Source: an uncultured Pedosphaera sp. (lineage in GTDB: Bacteria; Verrucomicrobiota; Verrucomicrobiia; Limisphaerales; Pedosphaeraceae). From it: a stretch of 64,000 bases of DNA. Every line of letters begins with the position of its first letter. Position 1 is the first letter of the stretch. The position numbers and the translations under genes were made by a program. The stretch is from positions 90,130-154,129 of the forward strand of contig CAIXFN010000076.1 of the NCBI GenBank assembly GCA_903918755.1. The letters run 5' to 3'. Below, in pieces: positions 17,862 to 29,600 of the stretch. Under the pieces are notes generated by a model. It saw only the letters and a program-made list of their open reading frames with translations, ran no database searches and was not told the DNA's origin.

Positions 17862-20800
17862 TCAGATGGTTGACGGAGTGTTTCCGGTCGTGCCCATCGC
17901 CGGTGCCGGCAGGGAAGCCATGGCCAGCCGGAGAGCGTTCGCCAAGCTGGTGGAATCGAAGGGCTTTTCCAAAATCTGCCGGATCCCGAGCCGGGCAAGT
18001 TCAGCGGGATCGATGGGGTTTTGATAGCCGGTGGCGAGCAGGATGGGCAGGGCCGGGCGGAGGTCGCGGATGCGGCGGGCGAGTTCGGTGCCGGTCATTT
18101 GGGGCATCGTGAAATCGGTCAGGACGATATCAAAGGAATCCGGGGTTTCGCGGAAGGCGTTCCAGGCGCGCAGGGGACTGTTGAAAGCGGTGACGGAGAA
18201 CCCGAGGCGGGCGAGCAGTTTGGCCGTGACCAGGGTGATGGCGGGTTCGTCATCCACGAGCAGCAGACGCTGGTGGCCCGTCACTGGGGGCAGGGGGACC
18301 CGGTCCGGGAGCGGCGCAGTCGGGCAGGGAGGGGACGCGGGCAAATGGATCGTGAACCGGGTGCCGATTCCCGGTTGACTGGCCACGGTAATCTGGCCCT
18401 CATGACTGCGCACGATGCCGTGCACCACCGCCAGGCCGAGGCCGGTGCCTTCCCCCGCGGGTTTGGTGGTGAAGAAGGGCTCGAAGATGCGTTCGACCGT
18501 GGCCGGGTCCATCCCCTGGCCGGTGTCGGCCACGATGATGCGGGCGTAGCGACCCGAAGGAAGTCCGGCGGGAACCCCGGCGGCGGGTGCTTCAACGGAG
18601 ACGAAGCACAAATTAATTTCGAGGCGGCCGGCCTGGCCGCGCATGGCATAGGCGGCATTGGCGCAAAGATTGATCAGGACCTGGTGGATTTCCGTTTCAT
18701 TGGCCAGGACAACCTCATTGGTCGTTTGGAATTCGGTGTGGATTTCAATGGTCGCGGGCAGGGTGGGGCGGACCAATTGGAGGACCTCGAGCATGACCGC
18801 TTCCAGGCGGAGGGGGCGGCGCTCCGAGGGGGCGCCGCGGCTGAAGGAAAGGATCAGGCGCACCAAATCCCGGGCGCGGGTGCTGGCTTTTAAGATCGCG
18901 GCGACGTTCTCCGCCATTCCCGGATGCCGGGAGGCGAGCGGGCCGAGCAACTCGGCGTTGCCCATGATGGCGGCCAGGACGTTGTTGAAGTCATGGGCGA
19001 CGCCCCCCGCGAGGCGGCCGATTGCCTCCATTTTCTGGGATTGGCGAAGTTGCAATTCCAGTTGGGAACGGAGTTGTTCATCCTGTTTGCGCAGGGTAAG
19101 GTCCGCCGCAACAAACAAGTAGCCCGTGGTCTTGCCTTCGCCGTTGGTGAGGCAACTGGTGGTCACCAGCACGGGGACCTGGTGGCCATCACGGCAACGG
19201 TAGGACCACTCCTGCTCGTCGGTTCGGCCCACGCCGGTGCGGGCGGTGAGGAGGGCAAAGCAACTGGCGGGCGGCGTGGGTAAATCGGGAGGCAGCGATT
19301 GGGCCCGGCGCTCCAGTTCAACCGGGTCATGCAGTTTTTCGACCAAGGGCTGGCCCAGCAATTCGCCGGCGGGGTAGCCCAACATTTTTTCGGCGGCGCG
19401 GTTCATGCTCAGGATGCAGCCTTGCGAGGAAGTGGAAAGGATGGAAAAACTGGCGGCATCCAAAATTTCCTTTTGAAACGCACCCAAGCTGCGCAGGGCG
19501 TCGTCCGTGTGTTTGCGTTCGATGGCAATCCGGGCGAGGGAACTGGCCAACTCCACCACTTCAAGGTCCTCTTCGCCGGGGGTTCGGGGCTCCCGCGAAT
19601 AAACCGCAAAGGTGCCAAGCGGCTCATTGGTATGCGCCAACAACGGGGTGGACCAACAGGCACCCAATTGGAATTTTGCGGCGATTTCGCGAAAATCCGC
19701 CCAGAGGGGATCCCGGGCGATATCGGTGACGATGACCGGCTGCCGCCGGGCCACCGCCGTGCCACAGGAGCCGACGCCTTCGCCGCTGCGCAGGCCATCG
19801 ATCAGACCGTTGTATTCCTCCGGCAGACTAGGGGCGGCCCCGTGGCGGAGAGTTTTTCCATCCGGGTCCAGGAGCAGCACGGAGCAGAGCATTCCGGGGG
19901 ACTGGGATTCGATGAACCGCGTCAGGCGGGTGAGGATCTCCGGGAGCGGCGAGCCGGTGGCCAGGAGCTCGAGCACTTCCCGTTGCCCCCGCTGCAAGGC
20001 CTCGGCCCGGTGTCGTTGCGAGACGTCGCGGGCGATGCTCTCGACCTGGTCGGGCTTGCTGCCGCGGCGCATCAAATGGCTGCTGATTTCCACCCAAAAC
20101 CGGTTGCCGGAGGCACTGATGAGTTCCAGTTCCTGGGGCCGGGTCGAGCGGCCGGAACAAACCTGCTGCCACCATTCGCGGTAGTCGGGGATTTGCTCCG
20201 GGGGGATCAGGTCGGCCAGGGAGCGGATGCGCAATTGCGGGAGCTTGAAGCCGGTGAGCTTTTCCCCTGCCAGATTCATGGAGACGAACCGGCCGTCGAT
20301 TTCCTGGGTGAAAACCAGATCGCTGGCGTTGTCGAAAATGACTTGGTATTGCCGTTTAAGATTCAATTCCCGCCAGAATCCCCGGGTTCCCCAGGCCAGC
20401 GACAAGACGATGACGCCCCCCAATAGGGGAAGCAAATGGCGCGGGGAAAACCAGTTGGCGGCGCGCGTCACCTGGATGTCGCCGGGTCCGGACAAGCCAA
20501 GGATTATGGATTTGGGATCCTGGTCTTCGTCGATCTCGAGATCGCAGACACCGGTCAAGCGGAGCTGGCAACCTGGCTCCAGACTTTTCAACAAAGCGCG
20601 CGGGGGTTCGCCGGAAAGCTGGGCGCGGAAGAGATTCGAGGTGCCGCCGGCAAGCGACTGCAGCAAGAGTTCGATCGAATCACCCCGGTTGATGCATTCA
20701 ACCAATTCTCCTTCCACCCGGACCAGGCGCGCATCCCAGTCCCAAGAAGGCGTGTTCGTAAAATTAACGAGGTCGGGGGCGGGTCGGGGGCCCGAACCGA

Positions 20801-21737
20801 GTTTGCGGATACGGGAGTGGCGCAACTTCGGACTGGCCCGGCCAATGGCCGGAAAGCCCAGCACTTCCACGCGGTCACCCGGTTGGAGGTGTTCCGGTGG
20901 GTCGGCGAGTTCGATATGGGCGGCACCGGTGGCATCTTGAATCACGAGCAAATTGGTAGCCTCGTTCAAGGTCACCACGCCGGCCACCTTGATTTGGTGA
21001 CCGAAGTGGCGAGTGCCGCTGTAGTTGAGGGCGTAGGCGAGTGGTTGGGTGGCGGCGGCGAAGGGTTCGGGCGAGGCTGGTTCCAGCACCCGGATGCCGG
21101 CCAGGTTCTGGATGAAAATGCGATAGCCCACCAATTGTTGGCGGGCGTTAAAACGGGTGCCGCAAACACCCTGCAGCCGGACGCGGGCGTCGATGAGATG
21201 GGTTGGCAGCGGGCCGGCAAAATCGGGGATAAAGGCCAGTAGTTGTTCGGAGACGGAGAATTGCAGGCGCAGGTGGCCATTCGCCAAGGCCAGGCTGCTG
21301 ATCACGGCGTCCATTTGGATCCATTGCGAATCCTGCCGACCGCCGCGCAAGTCGTCCATGGTAACCAGCCTGGGGGGCGGGGGCGGTTGCCCGGGCAAAA
21401 GGCTGACTTGCCGGACGACGACAATGGGGGCGAAGCCGCTGCCGATGGCGTGGCCGGTCACGGCAACTGTGTCGCCAAACTGAGGGCGGACCGGCAGCGG
21501 CGTCAGGTCGATAAACACGCCGCCAGTTTCGTCGGCCAGGAACGCAGTATCCCAGGCAGGATCGGCGTAGGTGATGTAGCCTTGGAGGCGCGCCGCATTG
21601 CTCCAAGTTTGCGGGCCAGGCACAAAAGTGAGCACTTGCTGCGCATTCGTCAGCCCGGCCGAGAACGCGACCGGTGCGGGGGATATGACCGCGCAGCCGA
21701 GGGCAAGCAAGAGAATCCAATGGAGCCTTTTTTCCAT
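17862..21737 (-). CDS. Hybrid sensor histidine kinase with periplasmic OB-like domain, PAS and GAF
   Basis: A 1291-residue protein. A signal peptide (1-27) precedes about 400 periplasmic residues of repeated OB-fold-like beta modules ([19 protein letters not shown]; later [17 protein letters not shown]). This sensor is seen in PVC hybrid kinases but its ligand is unknown. A membrane helix lies near 432-452. The cytosolic part contains PAS (about 465-580), GAF (about 600-750), PAS (about 760-880), HisKA with GGVAHDFNN (His915), an HATPase domain with N-box and [18 protein letters not shown], and a C-terminal receiver with LVDDEP, LTDFTMP (Asp1208) and EKPFD. It could autophosphorylate and pass phosphate internally. 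No DNA-binding regulator gene is adjacent. Confidence 0.9.
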   Translation of the reverse strand: MEKRLHWILLLALGCAVISPAPVAFSAGLTNAQQVLTFVPGPQTWSNAARLQGYITYADPAWDTAFLADETGGVFIDLTPLPVRPQFGDTVAVTGHAIGSGFAPIVVVRQVSLLPGQPPPPPRLVTMDDLRGGRQDSQWIQMDAVISSLALANGHLRLQFSVSEQLLAFIPDFAGPLPTHLIDARVRLQGVCGTRFNARQQLVGYRIFIQNLAGIRVLEPASPEPFAAATQPLAYALNYSGTRHFGHQIKVAGVVTLNEATNLLVIQDATGAAHIELADPPEHLQPGDRVEVLGFPAIGRASPKLRHSRIRKLGSGPRPAPDLVNFTNTPSWDWDARLVRVEGELVECINRGDSIELLLQSLAGGTSNLFRAQLSGEPPRALLKSLEPGCQLRLTGVCDLEIDEDQDPKSIILGLSGPGDIQVTRAANWFSPRHLLPLLGGVIVLSLAWGTRGFWRELNLKRQYQVIFDNASDLVFTQEIDGRFVSMNLAGEKLTGFKLPQLRIRSLADLIPPEQIPDYREWWQQVCSGRSTRPQELELISASGNRFWVEISSHLMRRGSKPDQVESIARDVSQRHRAEALQRGQREVLELLATGSPLPEILTRLTRFIESQSPGMLCSVLLLDPDGKTLRHGAAPSLPEEYNGLIDGLRSGEGVGSCGTAVARRQPVIVTDIARDPLWADFREIAAKFQLGACWSTPLLAHTNEPLGTFAVYSREPRTPGEEDLEVVELASSLARIAIERKHTDDALRSLGAFQKEILDAASFSILSTSSQGCILSMNRAAEKMLGYPAGELLGQPLVEKLHDPVELERRAQSLPPDLPTPPASCFALLTARTGVGRTDEQEWSYRCRDGHQVPVLVTTSCLTNGEGKTTGYLFVAADLTLRKQDEQLRSQLELQLRQSQKMEAIGRLAGGVAHDFNNVLAAIMGNAELLGPLASRHPGMAENVAAILKASTRARDLVRLILSFSRGAPSERRPLRLEAVMLEVLQLVRPTLPATIEIHTEFQTTNEVVLANETEIHQVLINLCANAAYAMRGQAGRLEINLCFVSVEAPAAGVPAGLPSGRYARIIVADTGQGMDPATVERIFEPFFTTKPAGEGTGLGLAVVHGIVRSHEGQITVASQPGIGTRFTIHLPASPPCPTAPLPDRVPLPPVTGHQRLLLVDDEPAITLVTAKLLARLGFSVTAFNSPLRAWNAFRETPDSFDIVLTDFTMPQMTGTELARRIRDLRPALPILLATGYQNPIDPAELARLGIRQILEKPFDSTSLANALRLAMASLPAPAMGTTGNTPSTI

Positions 21738-22119
21738 GGTTATAGTTGGCCAAGTCCGCCCCCCTGAGATGAAACGCCCTTGGTTAATGGTTCAAACGAT
21801 CAGAAATAGGGAGCGAGTCAAAATTGCACTATTTTCGCGGAGGGTCATTCACAAACATGATTGGGCTTTGTCCAGACCGTGGCAAGCGCAAATCGAGGAG
21901 ATCCCGCTGGAAGCAAGGAAAGCCCCATCGGCTTCTACCGTGAGCGCGCGAATGGGCGGCGCGGGAGAAAAGTCCAGGTTGGCGTAGCCGGACGCACCAG
22001 TTCAGATGGGCGCCCGCGACTGCCCACCTATGGCCGACGCTTCCAGGATTTTCGCTAGCCTGACTGTGCCCGGGCAACTTAGTGATCCTACCATCGTCCG
22101 CTGCCGCATGGGCGGGGCG
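21738..22119. other. 382-bp intergenic region upstream of the hybrid kinase
   Basis: It lies between the starting hybrid kinase (minus) and the end of the amidase gene (minus). Short open frames here have no protein-like features. A TTGACT box on the minus strand (plus-strand complement near 21815) could be a -35 element, but no good -10 follows. Nothing else is recognisable. Confidence 0.4.
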
Positions 22120-23214
22120 TTAAAACCGGCGTAAGGGAGTCGCGTGGGAAAAGCCGGGAGCACAGGAGCCCGGAGCCATCAGCCGGCGGGCTTCGTTGAT
22201 CACGTAATCCCATTGGAAGGCCGGGCCGGGATCGTTCTTGTTGGTCTGGACGTGAAAATGTCCGAGCACCCCGCCATAAGCCTCCAATTGGTCCTTGGGC
22301 AATTTGACGGTGATGAGTTCCCCTTTGTCGTTCACGGGGTAGGCGCATTTGATTTTCGGAAACACGGTGCACAGGGTGGCGGTGAGCCGCGCCAGCGCCG
22401 CGTATTGCTCCGGAGTGAAATCATACTGGGTCAATTCCTCCCCCTGAGTGACACCATGAACGGGGTCCGGTCGGGCCGGATGGCCCACGAATCCCTGGGT
22501 GCGGATTCCGCCGTCGCCCACATTTGGAGGCAGGGTGATGATCGTGGTGCCATTGGTTTTTCGATACCAGACGTTAAACGGGTCGCGTTCCCGCGCGCTG
22601 TAGGCACCCATATTGGCAATTTCAATTCCCACGGAGCGATCATTGGAGGTGGTGGCGTGCCAGGCGCGCTCTTTCAAATCCAGCGTCTGGTAAATGGTGC
22701 CATCCAGGTCGAGCATGAAATGGACGCTCAAATCCCGTTGGTCCTGCAACACCCGGAAGCACGTCCGGCTGACGCCGCAAACATCAAAATGAATGACAAA
22801 TTGGTCCACCACGCTTTGCAACAAGGGCAGGTCCCAACCACCGCCGCGCACCTGCTCAATCTGGGCGGGGGTCAGTCCCTTGGCCCGGAGCCCATAGCGG
22901 TTGGGCGTCCGCAACTCACGGGATGCCTTCTGGGAGGCTTCCCAACTGGACTCCTCATAGGGTCCGAAGCGCCGTTCCACCCGGTAGGCATCGTAGCCGC
23001 CTGGATCCAGCCAGAGCACCACCGGAGTTCCGGTGTGAAAGAATTTGCCCGCCACCACAATTTCATCCCCTTTACGACCGGCCGGGGTTCCGGACCGGGG
23101 GTAGGTGGCGCAGCCGGTCAGGGCCACCAGCAATCCCAGGGTAAGCACCCGGCCGAGTTGGGAAAAGTAGCGTTCGATCTGGCAGGGCCCGGCATTCTCG
23201 CAGCACATACTCAT
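22120..23214 (-). CDS. N-acetylmuramoyl-L-alanine amidase lipoprotein (Amidase_2 fold)
   Basis: A 364-residue peptidoglycan amidase that should cleave the MurNAc-L-Ala bond in the periplasm. The start at 23214 (or the ATG at 23208) gives a lipoprotein signal ending LTGC, and a longer upstream frame would overlap the divergent neighbour. Zinc-site features of the Amidase_2/AmpD/PGRP fold are visible. They are FVIHFD (first His), AWHATTSNDRSVGIEI (second His with the following N-x-x-S-V-G-I-E), and a C-terminal GHFHVQTNKNDPGPAFQWD with His and Asp. The canonical distal Cys/Asp pattern is kept as NDPGPAF. It is divergently transcribed from the DUF1080-cytochrome gene. Confidence 0.9.
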   Translation of the reverse strand: MSMCCENAGPCQIERYFSQLGRVLTLGLLVALTGCATYPRSGTPAGRKGDEIVVAGKFFHTGTPVVLWLDPGGYDAYRVERRFGPYEESSWEASQKASRELRTPNRYGLRAKGLTPAQIEQVRGGGWDLPLLQSVVDQFVIHFDVCGVSRTCFRVLQDQRDLSVHFMLDLDGTIYQTLDLKERAWHATTSNDRSVGIEIANMGAYSARERDPFNVWYRKTNGTTIITLPPNVGDGGIRTQGFVGHPARPDPVHGVTQGEELTQYDFTPEQYAALARLTATLCTVFPKIKCAYPVNDKGELITVKLPKDQLEAYGGVLGHFHVQTNKNDPGPAFQWDYVINEARRLMAPGSCAPGFSHATPLRRF

Positions 23215-23220
23215 TACGGC

Positions 23221-23249
23221 ATCATCCGTATCCGCTTGTTCCCCGTCAA
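23221..23249 (-). promoter_or_regulatory. Candidate promoter of the amidase gene
   Basis: On the minus strand, TTGACG (23249-23244) and GATGAT (23226-23221) are separated by 17 bp. The start site would fall at or next to the ATG at 23214, giving a leaderless message, or a six-base leader if translation begins at 23208. Confidence 0.35.
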
Positions 23250-23356
23250 GTCCGCGCCGTGGACCGGGCGAATCCGTGCGCAATCCGGGTAAGAAGTTCG
23301 CCAAGGAAGGGCCGGACAAGGCAACCGCAATCCGCTGCAATGGGCCGGTACCGCTT

Positions 23357-26300
23357 ATGAATCCGAATCCAATTCCCCCCACCTTTCCGTGCCGACGGAT
23401 CGCCGGCAACGGTCCCTTCGCAGCGCTGTTGCGACGACTCACCGGCCTCATCATCTGGCTGGGGCTGCTCGCCGGTCCGCCGGTGGGGCGCGCGGCCGGG
23501 GAGGAGGAGGGTTTCGTGCCTATTTTCAATGGTCACGACCTGACCGGCTGGGATGGCAAACCCGGTTGGTGGCGGGTGGAGGAAGGGGCGATCACCGCCG
23601 AGAGTACGCCCCAAAAGCCCTGCACCAAGCACAACTACCTGATCTGGCGCGACGGTCAGCCCGCCGATTTTGAATTGCGGCTCCGGTTTCGATTGGTGGG
23701 CGGGAATTCCGGCATCCAGTTTCGGAGCCGCGAAGTCCCGGATTGGGATACCAGCGGCTATCAGGCGGACATGGACGCGGAAGATACTTACACCGGCGGC
23801 GTGTATGAACACACGCGCGGGGTTATCGCGCCCCGTGGTCAGCGCGTGTTAATCGCTCCGGACGGGAAACGGGAGATCACCAACCTGGGCGACCCCGGGG
23901 AGTTGCGGAAGCACTGGAAGTTGACCGAATGGAATGATTACCGGGTGATTGCCCGGGGGGCCGAAATTACGCTCTATATCAATGGAGTGATGACGGCCCA
24001 GACGGTGGATCGGCAAAAAGATCAGGCCGCCAGCCGGGGTATTCTGGCCTTTCAAATGCACCCCGGACCGCCGATGAAAGTGCAGTTCAAGGACATCCGG
24101 CTGAAGACTTTAACGAACAGTCCCGTCCTTCCCGCGGCACCGCGCGAACCGGGGGCCACGGCGGCTGAACAGATCAAGATTGCCAAGGATTTTAAAATTG
24201 AGCTGCTCTATTCCCCGCCCAAAACCCAGGGATCCTGGGTGAGCATGTGCGTGGATCCAAAAGGGCGGCTCATCTTCTGCGACCAATATGATCTGGGACT
24301 TTACCGGGTCACGCCGCCGCCGCTGGGCGGAGCGGCGAGCGACACTAAGGTGGAGAAAATCAAAGCGGACTTGAGCGGTGCCCAGGGATTGGTCTGGGCC
24401 TTCGACAGTCTTTACGCGCTGGTGAGCAAAAACGGGAAATTCAACAGCGGGTTGTATCGGGTGCGGAGCAGCCGGGGCGATGATGAACTGGATCAAGTGG
24501 AGTTGTTGCGCCCACTGGAAGGCGGTGGCGATCACGGCTGGCATGCCCTGCTGGCGGATCCGGAAGGCAAGTCTATTTATGTGGTCGCAGGCAATGCGAC
24601 CCGGGTGCGGAAACCAGAGCATTCGCGGGTCCCACCGATTTGGAGTGAGGATCACTTACTGCCCCGCCTGCCGGACGCGCGGGGATTCATGACCGACGTC
24701 CTGGCGCCGGGTGGTTGTTTCTACCGGGTGGATCCCGAGGGAAAAGACTGGGAGCTCATCTCCAATGGCTTCCGCAATCCCTATGATGCCGCCTTCAACC
24801 GCCAGGGGGAGTTGATCACCTTTGATGCGGACATGGAGTATGACATGAACACCCCGTGGTATCGCCCCACCCGGCTCTGTCTCGTGACCAGCGGGAGCGA
24901 ATTCGGCTGGCGGAATGGGGCGGGCAAGTGGCCAGCCTGGTATGCGGACAGCTTGCCGGCTTTTCATGATGTAGGTCCCGGCTCGCCCGTTGGAATGACT
25001 TTCGGGTATGGCGCGCGGTTCCCGGCGCGCTACCAGGAGGCGTTGTTCCTGCCGGACTGGAGTTATGGCCGGATACTCGTGGCCCACCTGCAACCCGCCG
25101 GTGCCAGCTACCGTGCGGAAACCGAACTGTTACTCAGCGGCGCCCCCCTGCCCACGACCGATATTTTGGTGAATCCAAAGGATGGCGCGCTGTATTTCGT
25201 CACCGGCGGATGGCGGATCCAGAGCGGGCTTTACCGCGTGACTTACACGGGAACGGAATCGACCGCGCCGGCAGTGACCGTTGATACGGAGGCGGAATTA
25301 CGCGCCCTCCGGCGGCGCTTGGAAGCTTTTCACGGCCATACCGATCCCGCGGCGGTGCCGGCGGTCTGGCCGTACCTGGGCCATCCGGATCGCTACATCC
25401 GGTTTGCCGCCCGGGTGGCCCTGGAGTGGCAGGCTCCCGCGCAATGGCGCGAGCGGGCCCTGGCGGAAACCCAGGTGCCGGCTTCTTTAACGGCGTTGCT
25501 GGCCCTGGTGCGGGTCAGCGCGCGCGACCAATTTCACCGCCAGCCCGGCGATCCCGTGCCCGAGACCAATTTGCAGGGACGGGTGCTGGCCGCCCTGGAA
25601 CGTCTGGATTGGGAACGGCTGACGCCTGCCCAGCAGGTTGAATTAATCCGGGCTTATGACGTGACCTTCACGCGCCTGGGCCAACCGGAGATAGGGAATC
25701 GGGAGCGTTTGGCCGCCCGATTGGCACCCCATTTTCCCGCGGCCACCCGGGAGTTGAATGCCGGGCTGTGCGAATTGCTGGCCTACCTGCAGTCGCCGAC
25801 ACTGGCGGCCAAAGCCGTGGCGCTCGTGGAGCGGTCGCCCACGCAGGAAGAACAGATTGAGTATGTGAAATCACTACGACTTTTGCGGACCGGCTGGACG
25901 CCTGAACTGCGCCAGCGTTATTTCCAGTGGTTTGTGAAAGCCGGGAGCTATCGCGGGGGGGCCAGCTTTGCCGGGTTCCTGCAAATGATCAAAAAAGACG
26001 CGCTCGGCACGCTTACGGAGGAAGAGAAAGCACCGCTACAAGCCATACTGGCAGCCCGGTCCACCGGCTTATCCCCCTTGCAAGCCATGCAACAGGGACT
26101 GTCCGGTCATGCCTTCGTCAAGGAATGGCAGGTCAGTGATCTGGCGCCGCTGGCGGAGAAGGGCTTGCATGACCGGGGCTATGAGCGGGGGCGGCAATTG
26201 TTCGGTGGTCTCGGCTGCTTCGCCTGCCATCGTTTTGCCAATGAGGGCGGTGCCGTGGGGCCCGATCTCACCAGCGCGGCGGGGCGCTTCAGTGCCCGGG

Positions 26301-26632
26301 ATCTGCTGGAGTCGATCATCGAACCCAGCAAAACCATCAGCGATCTGTACGCCGCCATCAACATTAGCCTGGACGACGGTGATATCCTCACGGGCCGGAT
26401 CGTGTATCTCGGCACGGATACCGTGCAGGTAAACACCGATCTGTTGAACCCGGGGGAAAGCACCACGGTGAATCGCAAGCATATCAAGTCCATCACCACC
26501 TCGCCGGTTTCGCCCATGCCCGTCGGGCTCTTGAACCTGCTCTCGGAAGGTGAGGTGATGGATCTGCTGGCCTACATTCTCTCCGGCGGCAACGCGGCGA
26601 ACCCCATGTTTACGGAAGCCACGGCCCATTGA
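23357..26632 (+). CDS. DUF1080/beta-propeller/c-type heme fusion protein (PVC-type)
   Basis: A 1091-residue exported protein. I chose the ATG at 23357 because it gives a signal peptide (hydrophobic run about 32-43, ending near VGRAAG). Residues about 50-250 are a 3-keto-disaccharide hydrolase (DUF1080) domain with FIFNGHDLTGW-like sequence and NSGIQFRS. A beta-propeller of the PVC membrane-bound-dehydrogenase type (about 275-640, NPYDAAFNRQGELITFDAD) follows, then a helical-repeat region. The last domain is the Pirellula/Verrucomicrobium heme-binding domain with CFACH (Cys954, Cys957, His958), GPDLTSAAGRF and SIIEPSKTIS. The family is tied to oxidative polysaccharide breakdown in these phyla. 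Substrate specificity cannot be read here. Confidence 0.9.
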   Translation: MNPNPIPPTFPCRRIAGNGPFAALLRRLTGLIIWLGLLAGPPVGRAAGEEEGFVPIFNGHDLTGWDGKPGWWRVEEGAITAESTPQKPCTKHNYLIWRDGQPADFELRLRFRLVGGNSGIQFRSREVPDWDTSGYQADMDAEDTYTGGVYEHTRGVIAPRGQRVLIAPDGKREITNLGDPGELRKHWKLTEWNDYRVIARGAEITLYINGVMTAQTVDRQKDQAASRGILAFQMHPGPPMKVQFKDIRLKTLTNSPVLPAAPREPGATAAEQIKIAKDFKIELLYSPPKTQGSWVSMCVDPKGRLIFCDQYDLGLYRVTPPPLGGAASDTKVEKIKADLSGAQGLVWAFDSLYALVSKNGKFNSGLYRVRSSRGDDELDQVELLRPLEGGGDHGWHALLADPEGKSIYVVAGNATRVRKPEHSRVPPIWSEDHLLPRLPDARGFMTDVLAPGGCFYRVDPEGKDWELISNGFRNPYDAAFNRQGELITFDADMEYDMNTPWYRPTRLCLVTSGSEFGWRNGAGKWPAWYADSLPAFHDVGPGSPVGMTFGYGARFPARYQEALFLPDWSYGRILVAHLQPAGASYRAETELLLSGAPLPTTDILVNPKDGALYFVTGGWRIQSGLYRVTYTGTESTAPAVTVDTEAELRALRRRLEAFHGHTDPAAVPAVWPYLGHPDRYIRFAARVALEWQAPAQWRERALAETQVPASLTALLALVRVSARDQFHRQPGDPVPETNLQGRVLAALERLDWERLTPAQQVELIRAYDVTFTRLGQPEIGNRERLAARLAPHFPAATRELNAGLCELLAYLQSPTLAAKAVALVERSPTQEEQIEYVKSLRLLRTGWTPELRQRYFQWFVKAGSYRGGASFAGFLQMIKKDALGTLTEEEKAPLQAILAARSTGLSPLQAMQQGLSGHAFVKEWQVSDLAPLAEKGLHDRGYERGRQLFGGLGCFACHRFANEGGAVGPDLTSAAGRFSARDLLESIIEPSKTISDLYAAINISLDDGDILTGRIVYLGTDTVQVNTDLLNPGESTTVNRKHIKSITTSPVSPMPVGLLNLLSEGEVMDLLAYILSGGNAANPMFTEATAH

Positions 26633-26633
26633 T

Positions 26634-26663
26634 GCCTCCGGTCCCGTTGGTTGGACCGGAGGC
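26634..26663. terminator. Hairpin filling the gap between convergent genes
   Basis: A perfect 11-bp stem (26634-26644 with 26653-26663, 8-nt loop) occupies the 31-bp space between the stop codons of two convergent genes. There is no T-tract on either side, so bidirectional termination is likely but not proven. Confidence 0.6.
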
Positions 26664-29600
26664 TCACGCGAGCATGCCCAGCCGCTGAAATATGGCGTCG
26701 GCTTCGCCCAGTTTGGCTTTCGCCGCAGCGAGCGCGCCCGCTTGACGGTCCAACTCCGCGACGAGGCGGAGGGTTCGGGCGCGCTCCCCTTCCGCACCGA
26801 TTTGATCGAACAGCCGGAGGGCTTCCGCAAAACAGGTGGCCGGATCATGCGCCCGCGGGGGACCGGCGGGTGCGGCCGCGCTGGCCTGGCCGCAAATCCG
26901 CCAGGCGCCCGCGAGTTCCAGCGCGCTTTCGGCCGCCTGCGCCAATTGCAAAGCCTTGCCGGCGAAGGTCAGCGCCTCGGCGACCTTTCCTTGTTTCAGG
27001 CAGGCTTCTGCCAACAGGCTGTGGGTTTCGGCCAGGAACGAACGGCCGGTGTTGGCCTCGGCCACGACCTGGCGCAAGTCCAATTCCGCCGCTGGCAATT
27101 GATTGAGTCCCAGCCACGCGCCCGCCAGGTTGGTGCGGTAGATGAGTTCACTCTCCCGGGCGCCAATCTGGCGGGCCATGGCGAGCGCCTGTTGATACAA
27201 ATCCACGGCCGCCGCGTAGTCGCCCCGGGCCCGCGCCGTCTCCCCCCGGTTGCTCCACATGGAGGCGGCATTGCGCAGGTCCCCCGTCGATTCCCAAATT
27301 TCCCGACCGCGTTGGAAATAGTCGTCCGCTTCCCGGAAATGGCCCAACTGAAGGTGGGCCACGCCATGCAGCTTGAAGCTGCGGGCCAGACCGGCGTTGT
27401 CGCCGGATTGCCGACACAACGCTTCTGTTCTTCCGGCCAGAGCCAGAACCGCGGGGGCGTCCGCCAACCGGTAATAGGCCCACCCTTTGAGATGCAGAGC
27501 CTTGATTTGTTCCTCCGCCCCGCCGGCCGCTTGGGCCAGAGCGAGGGCCTGGTCGGCGGCGGCAATGGCATCCCGGTTGGCTCCCTGGCGTTCCCGCAGA
27601 AAGGACAGCGCGTTCCAGGCGCGCGCCTGGGCGATGCCGTCAAGGAGCACCTCCCCCAGTCGGCGTACCTCCTCGGCGTGCGCGATGGCTTCCGGGAAGC
27701 GCGCCAGCGCGCCCAGACACTCCGCCAAAGCCAGATGCCAATCCAGACGCCGCGGACGGAAGGCGGCGGCTTCAGTGCCGTCCGGGGGCAGCAGCCCCAG
27801 GGCCCGGGTGTAGAGTTCGGCGGCGATCTCCGGAGTGTGGCTGGCGGTGGCTTCCCGACCGGCCCGCGCGTACCAATCCGCCGCTGCCTGCGGATTTTCC
27901 CCTTTTTCGAGATGGCCCCCCACCAGCGCGGCAGTTTCGCCCACCCGGTCGCCCGCCGCCGCCATCAACCAATCTGCCACCTGGCCGTGCAGTTGGCGCC
28001 GACGTTTCTTCAACACGGTTTCGTAGGCCACATTCCGGAATAGTTCATGGGTGAACGCAAATTCCGTGGCCCCCAGCATGCTCGAGGTGGGGCGGCGGAC
28101 GATAATTTGTTTGGCGACCAGCGAATCCAGGGCGCCGCCGATTTCTTTCCGGGTCAGCGCGCTGGCCCCGGTGGCGGGCTGGCCGGGCCCGGATTCACCG
28201 ACGGGGTTCAACGGCGCGAGCGCGGTGTTCCAAAAGATGCGTCCCACCACCGAGGCCCGTTGGGCGAGTTCCCGTTCCTGGTTGGAAAGACTGTCCAGGC
28301 GCGCCTGCAGGACGCCGGTCAGGGTGGCCGGGAGCATGGTTTCCGCCAACCGTTGCGGTTCCACCTCCCAATGGTCGGGTCCGGGAATGATGGCCCCCTG
28401 TTCGATGAACATCTTCAAGGCTTCCTCCACGTAGAACGGATTGCCCTCGGCCAGAACGACCACCCGCTCCAGGAGTTGGGCCGGAATTTCTGCGGCTTTG
28501 CAAAGTACCTGCTGCACCATTTCCCGGCTGTCCACCGGGCGCAGGGGGCCGAGTTGCATCCGGGTATGGTGGGAAAACCGATCCCCCCAATCCGGGCGGC
28601 GCTCATCCAGGGCGGGGCGGGCCAGGCAGACGATCAGCAGCGGGGCGCCCGGGCAGGCGCGCGCGATATGCAGGAGCAAATCCAGGGAACCGTCGTCGCT
28701 CCACTGGAGGTCATCCAGGATTACCAACGTGGGCGGGGCTGGCTGCCCCGGAGGGGTGCCGGGCGGTTGCGTGACCGCGGCAAAGAACTGCCCGGCGCAG
28801 TGAAAGGCCCGCTGGCGCATCTGCTCGGGATCATGCAACAGCCCCTGCAAGTGGGGACTTTGGGAAAAATCCAGGCGCAGCAATTGGCCGATGAAATGGG
28901 CCACCTTTGGCGTCCGGGTTTCCGCCGTTTCCGCCGGACCGCCTTGCGGCATGAACGAGGCCACGCCGGATTCCAGTTTCGTCCGGGCAATCATCAATGT
29001 GTCCGTGTCCTGGATATCAAACCGCGCCGCCAGCAAATCGCGCATCAGCGCAAAGCTGGAACCGCGCATTTCCGCCGTGGCCCGCCCGCTGAAGAGTTGC
29101 ACGCCCCCCGGGAGGGACTGCGCCCATTGTTGAAATTCGTGCACCAGGCGGGTCTTGCCCAACCCGGCCTCCGCCACCAACGTGACCACCTCGGGTTCGC
29201 GCCGCTCGCTCACGCGCCGGAGGATTTCCTGCAACTGGTTCAGCTCCAGCATGCGGCCGATCAATTCCGTCTTCACCCCCGCAACGCCGCGGACGTGCTG
29301 CGCCTCCTGGCGCGGCCGGGCCCGGGCGACCACATAAGCCCGGATCGGTTCCGTCTTGCCCTTCACGGAAATAGGGGCGCAGGCGTGCATTTCGAACAGG
29401 CCTTCCACATGCCGGAAAGTGTCATGCGAGATCAGGACGCCGCCGCTGGGGGCGTGGCTCTGCAGCCGGCTGGCCACGTTCAAAGTCTCGCCGGTGGCCC
29501 GGAATTCCCCTTCCCGCCCCACGGGTTGGATCACCACGGGGCCGGTGTTGATGGCAATGCGCATCGGGAGCGGCTTCTGCTGGCCCCGGAGGGCGAGGTC

